DNA of 64,000 nucleotides from Apoda limacodes. Taxonomy: Eukaryota; Arthropoda; Insecta; Lepidoptera; Limacodidae. Position 1 is the first letter of the stretch, and every line of letters starts with the position of its first letter. Positions 47,540 through 58,693 of the stretch are shown here, piece after piece. Location of the stretch: assembly GCA_946406115.1 (NCBI GenBank), contig OX291553.1, positions 12,839,001 to 12,903,000 of the forward strand, read 5' to 3'. The position numbers and the translations under genes were made by a program. The notes under the pieces are model-generated. The model did not search any database, was not told the origin of the DNA, and saw nothing but the letters and a program-made list of their open reading frames with translations.

Positions 47540-47775
47540 GTTTCTCCGTGTTTCGCAGGTCACTTTGTTCTGGCTGTTGTCCTAATAATATGAGAGCAGT
47601 CGTTAAACCAAGTTAGAAGCCTTATATATATAGAAGCTTGAAAATTATGACAGTCGATCGGCCACTACCTTGGCAACGTATGCCAATTGGTACTGGGCCA
47701 TCGCGGTGGACTGTAGCCTAAGCCTCCTCTCTCTAAGGAGAGGCCAGTGCCCCATCAGTGGGGACAAACAACGGT
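47540..47775 (+). repeat. short interspersed repeat (third family), full length
   Basis: It runs from 'tttctccgtgtttcgcagg' to 'gccccatcagtggggacaaa' and includes 'gcctaagcctcctctctc'. It is the best copy of the family here, antisense in the receptor intron before exon 5. Confidence 0.75.
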
Positions 47776-49127
47776 TGATACAACAGCATCAGTTAGAAGT
47801 TGGCATCGTGAAAATCTGAGAAGGATTACAGGAGTGCCGGCTCCGCCACACAAACATGTGATCGCGGATGACATGTCAGAAGCAAGAGTTTTTAGCAACC
47901 GCACTGACGGCACTTTTTAAGGCAACATCCGTGAAACATTTTTTAGCATGAAAGCGTGGCGCAGTTATACGTTCTTTACACAATTATACAGTTTGGTATC
48001 AGATGCAAGCATTTTGTGGCATGCAAGATCGTTTCCTCGATAACATACAACACACAATACATGTATATCGTATACATATCGATAAAACGATCGACGGTGT
48101 GCACTATTTTGGAGTCACCATGATGATACTAGTATGTTGACAAATATTACGATACCATGCTACGATCACATCACATTGTTACGATCACTAGAATGCCGCT
48201 AAAAGGGAAAGGTATAAAATAGCAACGTGATGACTATGACTGTTTTTATAATCAAGTGTTTTAGTTATAGAGTGTAAATGCTGTCCGTTGTTACATTAAG
48301 ACGTGCTGTGATAGATCTGTTCGCGTGTAAGGTCTTGTGGAAGCTGTGTAAGAGCTGATTTGTAGCTCGTGCTTCGCCGTGATGGGGAATGCAAGTGGTA
48401 GGGGAACAAGCAAGTGTCGTGCGGTCTGCGGGAAGTACTTTGATCGTGAGGATGGCATGCAGTAAGCACAAGTGTGAGACAGGTTAGTGCCGAGTGTGTG
48501 TTTGTGTGGCGAGTGGAGCCAGCTAAAGGAAGGTGTGGAAGGGCCGCGATCGATGCCGCTCCGCGCTATTTCATCTCTAAATAGATATCTTAGGAAAGTA
48601 TGAAAGCTGTTCATAGTTTGTTACAATCAAAATAAAATATTTAACATAGCGCAGAATGCCACAGATGGATAAGGACGACTGGGATGAGGACGGGCTGAGT
48701 GGTTTGCATCCCATATCACCTGGCAGTCTGAATTTTATACCTTTCCGTGTCGAGCGAGGAAGGCCGACCGAACGAGCTAAGAGGAGTCGGTCGACGAGAC
48801 CTGGAGCATTCGTGGTTGGCACTTGACATACCTCTACTTCACATACTTTAAAACATCACCACCACAATAAGAAATAAACTTGCAACATGTCAGAACTATA
48901 GGAGCAAGCGGGGCGAGGAGCGCGCCTATAGTTGAGCAGCGCGCTCGACGCCTCGACGCTGGCGCCTCTCAGTACGTGAAAGTGAATCATACCACATGGA
49001 CAGAAAATATGATAGTTACAGGACGAGTTACGATCGAGCCAACAAGCTATTGCATGGACATCTGCCGGTCGGCGGGCCCTACGCCTACGGCCCGGCGCGG
49101 CGCAAGCAGCGAACAGCGGGGCGTCAC
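47776..49127 (-). other. receptor intron 4, just downstream of the alternative exons
   Basis: 48,290-48,830 and 48,890-49,000 are GC-richer than other introns and carry open frames on the minus strand without recognisable protein features. Splicing-control elements could lie here, but none can be named. Confidence 0.5.
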
Positions 49128-49308
49128 CTTGAACCCGTCATACGTCCAGCTTCCTAACTTAAGGACACAGGTTTGCACGTCGTAAGGAAAGAACTCGACG
49201 TCGATCGAGCACGAGGACTTATAGACGGCCGGCGGCTGCCACACCACCATGCCGTTGTAGTAGACGGTGGCCTTCGTCATCAGCGTCACCTCGTAGTTGC
49301 CGTCGGCG
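49128..49308 (-). CDS. nAChRalpha4: nAChR alpha alternative exon 4 (downstream copy)
   Basis: This is the second tandem alternative, also 181 bp with the same phases (one base plus 60 codons, phase 0 at the end). The acceptor is 'gtccgcag' at 49,309-49,310 and the donor 'gtgacg' at 49,122-49,127. The peptide starts [13 protein letters not shown] and keeps both Cys-loop cysteines and the WTYDG of loop B. It differs from the upstream copy at 14 of 60 positions. Four differences fall inside the Cys-loop, where [13 protein letters not shown] replaces the canonical form: residue 34 Glu to Ser, 39 Tyr to Phe, 42 Phe to Tyr, 44 Glu to Val. The reading frame is intact, with no stop, so it looks functional. 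Including both copies would shift the frame. Confidence 0.9.
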
Positions 49309-49360
49309 CTGCGGACAAACATAGCGGTCAGCTAAAGACCTGCAGGCTCCAGTCAATTAC

Positions 49361-49541
49361 CTTGAATCCGTCGTACGTCCAGCTACCGAACTTAAGAACG
49401 CACGTTTGCTCGTCGAATGGAAAATATTCGACGTCTATTTCGCAGGACGACTTGTAAATGGCAGGAGGTTTCCATTCAACTAGTCCCTGGTGGTAGATGG
49501 TTGCCTTCGTCGCCAACGTCACTTCGAAGTTGCCGTCGGCA
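49361..49541 (-). CDS. nAChRalpha4: nAChR alpha alternative exon 4 (upstream copy): loop E, Cys-loop, loop B
   Basis: This is the first of two tandem alternative exons. It is 181 bp: one base finishing an Asn codon plus 60 codons ending in Lys at phase 0. The peptide starts [13 protein letters not shown] and contains the 13-residue Cys-loop between Cys33 and Cys47 ([15 protein letters not shown]). It ends GSWTYDGFK with the loop B Trp. The acceptor is 'attgcag' at 49,542-49,543 and the donor 'gtaatt' at 49,355-49,360. This copy has the canonical receptor sequence, including FPFDEQTC, and is likely the default isoform. It shares 46 of 60 residues with the downstream copy 52 bp away. Choosing this copy changes agonist-site and gating residues. 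Confidence 0.93.
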
Positions 49542-51164
49542 CTGCAATTTTAATGCATGTAAACAAGCCAGTGAGTGGCGCGGCTTCGGTACTTCTGTTT
49601 GCCAACTTCGTGCAGACTGTTGTGAGTGAGTATCGCGTTGTGAATTGTTTGTCAAAAATATCCAAAGACACGATTCGAACGAAACAAAACGAATTCGAAA
49701 AAGACTTGTCCAATTTAACCGAATTAATTATTTGAAAAGTTTTACATCTAACTTTAGTTTATTTATATTTCTATTTAACAAAATTATTAATAAAAGAGGA
49801 TATATCTTCGCTGTAAAAGAAAGATTTACTAAGCCTGTTAATTGATTGACACTAACGTAGAACAAGAACTATTTATCTTTTAACCGATGAAAACAGAAGA
49901 GAAATTAAATAAGACCTAACTAATTTAGGCCGTTCTAATAGCTTATTTTAAAATTTAATATATCACCTTTTTTTCTTTTTTGCTCTCAGTTTAGCTTTGA
50001 AGTTATTTAAGATGTAAATATCTTCCATTGTATTAATTTTTTGTGATGTTATAGGGTTCGATTATTCCTTTGAATAATTTAATATTTTCCGAGCTTTTTT
50101 CTTTTAAAAAGCTTATTGGTAATAAACAATAAGTCTTGCATTTTTTCTCAACCATAAATCATGCATAGATAAGAAATATTAAGTTTGTAAAAAAACATAT
50201 GACACAAAACAACATTAAAATAAATACACATGCAATAACAGAGATTTAACAAGTTATATTTTATTTATTTGTTTGTTTAATAAAGCATAAGGATTATTAA
50301 GGCCAACAATTTATAATACATATAAACACATATAAAAGGAAAAAACAAATGAAACTAAATAATAAAAAAATAAAATTATTAAATAAGAACTGTTAGATGA
50401 GGCTGAAGAACAAACAGCATTAAGAAATTGAAGATGTCAAGCCAAGAGATAAAATTAAATACTAGAAAAATACAAAATTTTCCTCTTAAAGTCCTAAGTA
50501 TAATACGCTGAAATATTTTATGTCATAAATAGAAGTTCTTTATGGGTAATTCATAGTTTCAAAATCAAATTGCGAGTTTAATTTTAATACATATTTTCGA
50601 TCTATTTAGACAACAAATATTAAAAATGGATTTAGTTTGTTAGGTGCTTAGTATGTTGAAAAGTTTTTATTTGAAAATCGTTTGTTAATGTAAAAAATGT
50701 GTAATTATCTCAATAATGGATTGACATCAACTGTGTTTATGTGTGTTCAAGCAATGTCGATGTGTACAATATAAACTAATTAGTACTGGAACAAAATAAT
50801 TTTATTAAAAATACCTACATGATTAGCAATTTAAAAAATTTACTTATTTAGTTGTTTAGTTTAACAATTTAACAAATATATTGAGGCACTAAAACGTTAC
50901 AAAATTGTGTATTAGATCCAAATATATTCTGTAAGAGGCATTATTTTTAAACAGTATAGGCAACAATCAGATTCATTTGCGATAAGAATCGTATACTTTA
51001 TTTAACGAATATTTTTGTTCGAAATATCTAGATTATTTAAAAAGAAAACTTGATCTTTAATATAATTAATATTTACCTACAGTAACGTTTTATGCGTCTC
51101 AATAAACTGCAGCTAACACTATGAAAACATTTAATATAAAGCTATCAATGGTAGTCTGTCTCAC
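49542..51164 (-). other. receptor intron 3
   Basis: AT-rich intron between exon 3 and the first alternative exon 4. No repeat or gene recognised. Confidence 0.7.
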
Positions 51165-51319
51165 TTGTTGTATAGCACGATGTCGGGTCGCCATATGTGG
51201 TCAGAGGGCACATGCAGCATGTGAACTCCTCCATACTCCTTGGGCTCCCAACGCAGCTTGTAGTCATACCAAGATTGTTCTACCCACAGATTTGTTGTCA
51301 TTATTTGATTCTTCAGATT
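51165..51319 (-). CDS. nAChRalpha4: nAChR alpha exon 3: N-terminal ligand-binding domain, loops D and A
   Basis: This 155 bp exon encodes 51 codons plus two bases. It begins after an acceptor 'gttacag' at 51,320-51,321 and ends at a 'gtgaga' donor, phase 2. The peptide starts [17 protein letters not shown], where the first Trp after Asn-Leu belongs to loop D of the complementary face. It continues through KEYGGV and LHVPSDHIW to RPDIVLYN, the loop A segment with its conserved Tyr. The split codon AA|T or AA|C gives Asn with either alternative exon 4, so both can be joined. The RPDIVLYN form, with Arg before Pro, is what I recall for the insect alpha3/alpha4 group. No preceding exon carrying a signal peptide was recognised up to 64,000. 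Confidence 0.93.
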
Positions 51320-51574
51320 CTGTAACAAGCAAAGATTTTATTATTTTAAATAAATAATAAGGATCAAAAATTCGCTGATGACCTTCTTGGTGAATTCAAA
51401 AACACTATATATGTCTAGTATATAGTTAGGTCATTGGCCAGAACAGTAACCAAGGTGGCTTAGCTCTGGGAAAAAGTTGAGGTCCCTCGTAAGCAGGAAA
51501 ATGTGAGCTAGATTCGTCCTGGAAAGCTAATGTGTCTAAGTTTCTGACTTACTCGGGATGTCATCTAAATTAAA

Positions 51575-51850
51575 TAAATTATTATTTTTTGGACATTACA
51601 CACAGCGCCGTCTGGTCCCAAACTAAGCAAAGCTAGTGCTATGGATATCAGGCAACGGATACAAGTACACACATATATACTTGCATGTAATATGTATGTT
51701 TGTAAATACATACATATTGTACATAGAAAACACATAGTCACAAAACGAACACAAATAATAAACTGTTTGACATGTGCGGGAATTGAACCCACGCCCCTCG
51801 ATTCAGCAGTCGGGTAATTCAGTGGGTGAGCCACGGAGCCGATTTAGTAC
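51575..51850 (-). repeat. tRNA-derived SINE, full length
   Basis: The minus strand starts near 'ggctccgtggctcaccc' (A box), then 'gggttcaattcccgcac' (B box). A body with 'tgtgttttctatgt' follows, then the 3' end 'gacggcgctgtgtgtaatgt' and an A/T tail. It lies 250 bp upstream of receptor exon 3 in the sense direction. Confidence 0.8.
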
Positions 51851-53051
51851 TCAGCTAAATTAGAAGGTGGGTGTGACACTGGTATATCAGAACTAACTAT
51901 GGTTTACTGCTGATTCAACGTTAGAGTAAGATATTTTCTTTTTACTTTCTTGTTAAAGCTATACATTATGTACAAACTTGGTATTCAACCTTAATAACAA
52001 AACATTTGTAAAAAAAAGTTTTATACGAAATAAAAAGAATTCTATTAAAATCATCGCTCACGAAGAATTCTTCTGAGTTACAATAACATTCATCATTTCG
52101 ACTAAGTTGCGAAAGTGATGTAAGTCCCTCCTTTGTAAACTTACATTGCCTTTATTTACACAAGTCCTGTTTTTCTTTCTTAAAGGTAGCTTGGTTTATT
52201 ACTTGTCTGCTATTCACTTAAGAAGGAGGTCACTTTTGTAATTTTAGATCTTTAAACAAAAGCATATTTTGGAAATAGTACAGCCACAAAATTTTGTAAA
52301 AATAAAATAAGTAGTTCTATTTCTATGGGAACTCTCGATATTTTTTCGATTCTACGGGCCATGTTTACAAAGATCAAGAAGTGTTTAGATATGTATAATT
52401 ATTACTATTTCTTTTTTCCTTTTTTCCAGATTATTATATTATTATTATTTCCAGAGCCGTAAAAACATCTATATTCACATATTTTGCTTTACAAGTCTAA
52501 TTTAATAAAAACTTAATTACTCACAGGCGACCCAAGAGCTGGCAGCTTTCTCGCATAGCGAGTAAGTTTAGCTATTCAGAGTGGAAATCTTGTATCTTGG
52601 GAAAACTGCCGCAGCGGTCTTAGTTTTATAAATTATTTTTGAAATATTTATCAAATCATTATTTAAGATAGTGTTTATTACTTATATTTATGTACACATA
52701 TATAACAAAGGTTTTATCTGCATAATACTTACTAAATTAATAACATGAAATTTAATAACAATATAATTACGTATACACATAAATTCAAATTAAAACAAAA
52801 TGATTACATAAATAAATAAATAATTATATATACTAGATAAAAAATAAATTATTATTAAAATAAGAAGGTATAAAATAACTTACAAAGCGTTTGATGGTAA
52901 TAAAATAAAATTAATTTAGTTTTAATTTAGTTAAGAATAGTTTTTATACAGTTGTATTTTGTTACATTTTATTTTGTGTTTCGATCTGATTTTGGAATAA
53001 TTACTTTACTCTCGTAATTATCAACAGAAATTAATTTATTTTTTATATTAT

Positions 53052-53140
53052 TTAGGGATCCATATCTAAAGGGAGACCCTATGACTAAGCCTACAAGTCT
53101 GTCTGTCTATCTGCCTGTCTATCTGTCTGCAACTTTTTTT
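53052..53140 (+). repeat. 'gggttccgta' family, short 5' fragment
   Basis: 'tttagggatccatatctaaa' and 'gtctgtctgtctatctgcc' correspond to the family's first 90 bp. Confidence 0.5.
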
Positions 53141-53165
53141 ACACTATATGGCTATTAATTAATTG

Positions 53166-53275
53166 CAACGCGCGGGCGATACCCCAGGTGTTTCAAGCGT
53201 CCATAGGCCACGGTGACCGCTTACCATCAGGCGGATCGTAAGTTTGTTTGCCACCTTACAGGGTATAAAAAACGG
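53166..53275 (+). mobile_element. LINE 3'-end fragment
   Basis: It contains 'gcgtccataggccacggtga', 'cgcttaccatcaggcgg' and 'gggtataaaa', the same tail as the 43.4 kb element. Confidence 0.8.
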
Positions 53276-54299
53276 TGCTTTACGGTGAACATTTTAGTAA
53301 AAAAACATGTTACGTAAAATATAATAAAGAAGGAAGTGAATATGAGCAAATAAACAAATTTTTGTTTATGTATAATTTAGTTTTTAGGTTAACTTTTGAG
53401 CGCGCAAATGCTGGTCCGATTTGAATTTTTTGTCCATCCGACTTTTATTACTAGGGTTGATTCCGGATAGATTAATTAATGTGTTTATTTCGTCATAACA
53501 ATAGTAATGATGGATAAAACTTGCAAAAACAAGTAACACGGTCTATGAACTAATATATTTTTATACACATCTAGCTAACACTAGACTTCCTCAGAGAGAT
53601 ACCAAGTACCAAATAAAATAAAACAAATATTAATATTAAAATATATTATATAAAGCATATTACTTTATTCTCGATGTTCTCAATTGAAATTAATTAGTTT
53701 TCATTACTTTTCTTATTTTATGAGTGATTAATAAGCAAATTTCATTAAACACATTTAACACTTTCAAAAGTTTATCCGTATATAATAATGTTACAGCTAG
53801 CCATTTTGTGTTTACAATTTGAACTAGTAAATTGACTACTCAGAGAGATACCATCACGTAGCGTTACTCCAAATTCCCTAATGATTTTACCTTCTTCGCC
53901 CCAAGTTGCTGTCGTCCATATTCTTATAACTTTGACAGTGATTCGATTTTCGTTGTTATTCTTTTCGTAAAAACTTTAAGGTCTTTTCTTTAGCTGATAA
54001 AGATCAAACAAGGTCTTTATGAAGCTCGGATGTGATAACTGTTTAGTAAGGTAAAAGTACTTAGCGCTCTCTATGTAATTTAGTTATGTATTCTAGGAGT
54101 GCGGGGAACTTGTATAATATGCCAACTTACAGTTTAGTAACTACTTTAGGGACGATATGTTCAACTTATGACCTTAGTATAGAAAGCTATGACATCGCAT
54201 TTTAATCCGTTCTTTTGTATGCTTAGACCATAAGAATTAAGAAAAGGTCTGCGTATTATTCCTTATACTTATAGCAAATGTAAGCAAAACAGATGACCG

Positions 54300-54566
54300 A
54301 TGACTAATTTGACTCTGCATTCACCGCTCAGCCGAGCAAGTGCAGTATTTGGGTTGAAAGCAACCAGAGTTATAGTGGAACAAACTTTTTTGACCATGTG
54401 GTCGAATATCAAAACTGTAGTCGTCTTAAAAAATGCAGTGAACTTATGCGACACTAAAGCAATAGACACACTGAGAAAAATCTACCCTTCGTTTTATGAG
54501 GGATTCTCAACAAATCATCAGGAATATCTCACAAAAAACGACTCAGCGTCCAAACATATATATTAA
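54300..54566 (+). other. unassigned 88-codon ORF
   Basis: This ORF runs from an ATG to a TAA. Its composition is more protein-like than that of neighbouring chance ORFs, for example SPLSRASAVFGLKATRVIV and KAIDTLRKIYPSFYEGF. No domain, signal peptide or membrane segment is obvious. It lies in the presumed 5' intron of the receptor gene, between repeats. It could be a decayed transposon ORF, a captured exon or chance. I do not recognise it. Confidence 0.25.
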
Positions 54567-54765
54567 CAGGAAACTGATATATTGTCAAGTAAAGTAAATG
54601 ATGATACTTAAGTACTGTACGGATACTGCTAAAGTATTGCATGTAATTGTATCATGCATGAACTGAAGAATTATCAGGAAATAATGTTTTTATAGTAGAG
54701 GCATACCTTAAAATAAAAAGAAGTCGTGTTGTTAATGCGAACATGTACTGTTCTTATATCAGGAA

Positions 54766-54950
54766 ATGATAATGATAATCACTATTACCACTAACATTAC
54801 CATTACTATTTACATTACCATTGCCATTGTCATTACTATCACCATCGTCATTGCCATTTTACCATTGCCATTATCATTACGATCACCATCCTCATTGCCA
54901 TTGCCATTACCATTACCATTGCCATTACCATATACCATATACCATACCAC
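54766..54950. repeat. degenerate (CCATTA)n-type satellite
   Basis: Imperfect hexamer units of 'attacc', 'attgcc' and 'atcacc' run for about 180 bp and end in 'ataccatataccatacc'. Low complexity, non-coding. Confidence 0.85.
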
Positions 54951-55023
54951 ACATATGAGATGTTTGCATACTATACGTATGATTGTACTAGTTTGTATGG
55001 AGCACCATTTGTATTATAGATAA

Positions 55024-57165
55024 AAATTTAAACGAAAAACGTAAATATCACTCACTATGGAAACGCTACAGAAATCCCCTTGATTACGAAAGTTTCAAGA
55101 TTTTACGTAAAAGATCTGAAAAAATGAGATTCGAGTGCTATAACAGTTTTATACACTTCTCAAAACTAAAAATTAAAAATAATTCAAAATTCTTTTGGTC
55201 TTATATCAAATCATTACGTAACAATAATGGTTTGCCAGAAGTAATGCACTATAAGGATAAAACTGCCAGTGATGGAAAGAAAATCTGCGAACTATTTAAT
55301 TCGTATTTTCACTCCGTTTTCGAGAACTCTTAACTTTTTTGATGCTGAAAACCTAGTACCTTCTTTTGATGCTCTAGTAGACTTAAATTCAATTGAAATT
55401 AATGAAAATATAGTTCATAAATATTTAGATTCTTTAAATACAAGCAAAGGGGCTGGGCCAGAGGAGTACATCCACTACTGATAAAAAAATGTGCGTCATC
55501 AATGACCTTGCCCATTACAATACTCTTCAGTAAATCGGTAAAAGAGAGACACTTTTCTCTTATTTGGAAACAAGCATGGATCACTCCTGTACCGAAGGGT
55601 TTGGTGAGTAACGATATTAAGAAATATCGGCCAATATCTAAACTTTGTTAGTTTGGTAAGATATTGGAAAGTATCGTTGCGAACCAGCTTTTTGGTGCAG
55701 TTCATCGTCATATTATTCCGAATCAACACGGATTTTATAGGGGACGTTCAGTTGATAGTAATTTATTAGTTTTTACTACTGACATTATTAAAGCGATGGA
55801 TGAGGGATACAGCGTGGATGCCGTGTATACGGATTTCGCCAAGGCTTTTGATAAAATTTGTCATAAAACCTTACTAATCAAGCTTAGGCAACTCGGTATA
55901 CATGGCGATCTTTTCCGTTGGATAAAATCGTATGTTGAAAAAAGAAATCAATGTGTTGTTCTTTCCGGATTTATATCACAAACCAAACACGTTAATTCAG
56001 GAGTCCCCCAAGGGTCCCATTTGGGCCCTTTGCTGTTTACTTTGTACATAAATGATATAAACAAAGCTATCATACACTCTAAGTCTCTACTTTATGCAAA
56101 TGACACCAAGATTTATAGAATTATCCGTAACAGCAGAGATTGTGAATTATTACAGAAAGACCTTCACAATTTAGAAAATTATTGCAAGAATAATAACTTA
56201 AACTTTAATAAATGCTATGCAGTAAGCTTTTCTAAAAAACGCAATATTCTTCATTCTAACTATAAATTAGGTGGTGTATGTCCGGAGAGGTAACACAAAT
56301 TCGCGACCTCGGCGTTATATTAGACTCTAAGTTAACATTTGTTCCTCATATTGACTACATGCTGGAGATATCATACAAACAATTAGGTTTTATACTTCGT
56401 GTTGGGAAGCCCTTTAAAAATCCCTTAACCTATAAAATATTATATAACAGTTTTGTTCTTTGTCGTCTTGAATTTGCCTGTGCTGTTTGGAAACCCAACT
56501 ACAAAGTACACATCGATCGTATCGAAAAAGTCCAAAAAAGATTTATAAAAACACTCGATTATAGAACTGGCCACCTTTATTCCAATTACGAGGACTCACC
56601 AAAATATTATAAAGTCATTTCTCTAGAGCTTCGTCGTGATTGCGTAGATTGTACTTTACTTTATAAAGTTATACATAACCTTTTTGATGCCCCTTCACTA
56701 TTACCCGATATTTCCCTCAAAGTGCCTCGAGTAGCTGAGCGTCAATGTCGCAAAAAAAATTATTTCATATACCTAACAGCAGGACTTGCTATTCCCAAAA
56801 CATGTTCATAAAGCGTGCCTGTAATTTTTTTAATGAAAAAGACAATTTAGAAAAAATAGATATATTTTGTTGCACAGTATCTGCACTAAAGAAATTATTT
56901 GTTGGATAAAATATCAAGTGTATTTGACACACTGTAGACTATAAGTGGTTACCTATAAACCCACCAGCAACGCACTATGATTTGTTCTTCTCTTGAAAAA
57001 AAAACATGTTCAGTATATTTGTATTTATTTTATGTAATATCTAAGATTAATGTTTTCTTAGATAAAATTAAGGAAACTATAGGTCCATTTTTTGGTCAAT
57101 GTAATTTTGTAATTATAATATGTACGACCGTTTGTTTCTGATAATAAATAAATAAATAAAAAACT
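55024..57165 (+). mobile_element. decayed non-LTR retrotransposon (Jockey/CR1-like)
   Basis: The coding region is broken by frameshifts near 55,328, 55,470 and 56,275 and by an in-frame TAG near 55,648. Recognisable parts are FFWSYIKSLRNNNGLP, TDFAKAFDKICHK (motif A), SGVPQGSHLGPLLF (motif B) and LLYANDTKIYR. The last is motif C with the first catalytic Asp changed to Asn, so the enzyme would be dead even without the frame breaks. RDLGVILDSKLTF and a C-terminal segment follow in another frame to 56,811. An (AATA)n-type tail closes the element near 57,165. It is 5'-truncated and has no endonuclease. Confidence 0.85.
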
Positions 57166-58267
57166 TCAGTTCTTTTTGATGATTCATGTGGGAATCGATT
57201 GAATAGTAAGTTGCCGAAAATTAAGGTATAGATTAAAAGTAATATGAACACTTTATCACAACTGTTCCTGATAATTCTTACGGATAGGATATATAAAATG
57301 CAGGGGTGTCTAACGTATAATTCTTAAGAACGTACAACATTACGACACGACACCATATTTAAGGAAACTTCTTGTTAACATCGCATCATGTAACTTTGTA
57401 ATTTAGTCAAATTAACACGATATTCATGTTTTACTAATGGTTTGTCACCAAATTTCATCCGTAGAAGACATACTGTTTATTGTTTTTAGCCTTCATTAAA
57501 ATTATATGGAATAATGAGTTGAAATATCAGAACGTAATAGCGAATTGTCCAGACGTCATCATAAAAGTTTACCAATAATTTAACGTGACGAGGTATAATT
57601 ATTTAAACTTTAAAGGCATCAATACTCTTTATGACAAACTAGATAATTTACAAGAATATGATAAACTATTACTATAACTGGAATATCCGCTGTAAGACCT
57701 ATAATTTATTACGACACCGATGCAATTAAACATCTTAACGACATTTTTGCCATTGCCATTTTTCTCAGTGCACCGGGTCAGAGTTTGTAGCAGAGTTTGT
57801 AGCACCTTATGCAACTTAGAACGCATTAAATTTCTGCAGATAATCGTTTGCCTGGATAAAAAGTACAAAGACTAAGGGATATTTATAAGTCTACCTGAGT
57901 ATTACACAATCCACTCCAATCCTGAACTTCCTTTGAACTATACAATTTAAGGATTGTCAACACCTCATGGTACGAATAAGCAGTGCAATGTTGTTTAAGG
58001 CTCAAAAAAGATCGCCATAAGAGTTCATAGTAAGCCTCCTGATCTGCTAAACGTGCGGAAGATCAAATAACCTCCAATGATTGAGATTAAGTCCCCGACG
58101 AGGGCGTAAGGAAATACGGTAGCGCTCTCAAGAACGGTTGGGAGGGGGTGCGAAGAATATCCGGCAGTAATCAGGTTACAGGTTGAAAAAGAAATAGATA
58201 AGATTCACTAGTATACGGATATGGATATGGATGTTAATCATTTAACCATTTTTTTCTGAAGGTTATT
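57166..58267. other. no gene recognised
   Basis: AT-rich. Contains 'cagagtttgtagcagagttt' (a short internal repeat) at about 57,779. ORFs are short. Confidence 0.55.
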
Positions 58268-58693
58268 AGGGTTCCGTGCCTCGAAAGGAAAAAAGGAACC
58301 CTTATTTTGTTGTCCGTCCGTCCGTCTGTCAAGACCCTTTTTCTCAGGAACGCGTGGAGGTATCAAGCTAAAAATTATATCATATACTCTATCTGTCTAC
58401 TGTCCCTTGGAGCTGTGAAATCAAACTTCTAAGCCAACGCAATCCAAAGATACAGCCGTTTATGCCGCAAATTTCGAAACTCTCAAGGGAATCAAAACCT
58501 ACCCTGGTACTTCCCGTGAACTCTGAATCTTGAAATTTGGTACGAAGCAACGTCTTATAGCCCAGATAAAGGAAAAAATGCGAAAACCGTTAATTTTGAG
58601 TTACATAATATAATAAAAATATTTTTAATAATTTTCCATGCAGGTTTGTACGGAACCCTCGGTGCGCGAGTCCGACTCGCACTTGGCCGGTTT
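58268..58693 (+). repeat. full-length 'gggttccgta' family copy
   Basis: This is the best-preserved copy in the window. It opens 'agggttccgtgcctcg', includes 'gtccgtccgtccgtctgtc', and ends 'gagtccgactcgcacttgg' plus 'ccggttt'. About 426 bp with both ends intact. Confidence 0.85.

Larger units (their letters stand above)
27666..51319 (-). other. nAChRalpha4: nicotinic acetylcholine receptor alpha subunit locus, probably alpha4 (3' ~85% of the coding region)
   Basis: The locus is a split gene on the minus strand with ten recognised coding exons, two of them alternatives. The product would be a subunit of a pentameric, acetylcholine-gated cation channel in the neuronal plasma membrane. Exon phases agree at every junction, and every intron has GT...AG ends. 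Assembled, the exons give about 511 residues including five split codons; full-length insect alpha subunits are roughly 550-600, so the N-terminal ~70 residues are missing from the window. Intron sizes in transcription order are about 1,623, then 52 between the two alternatives, 7,720, 4,522, 1,304, 4,873, 1,110, 404 and 329 bp. The alpha class is shown by adjacent cysteines in loop C. Assignment to alpha4 rather than alpha3 rests on the tandem alternative exon 4, known from Drosophila Dalpha4 and its orthologues; alpha3 is the main alternative. Confidence 0.85.
51851..54299 (-). other. presumed receptor 5' intron
   Basis: Apart from the fragments listed at 53,052-53,275 this is AT-rich with no coding signal. 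No exon for the receptor N-terminus was found. Confidence 0.55.

Noticed and set aside
48880..49457. Plus-strand ORFs over the alternative exons
   Set aside because: Antisense shadows of the two receptor exons.
57629..57868. Minus-strand ORF considered as the missing N-terminal receptor exon
   Set aside because: No similarity to the nAChR N-terminus, and no splice sites at matching phase.
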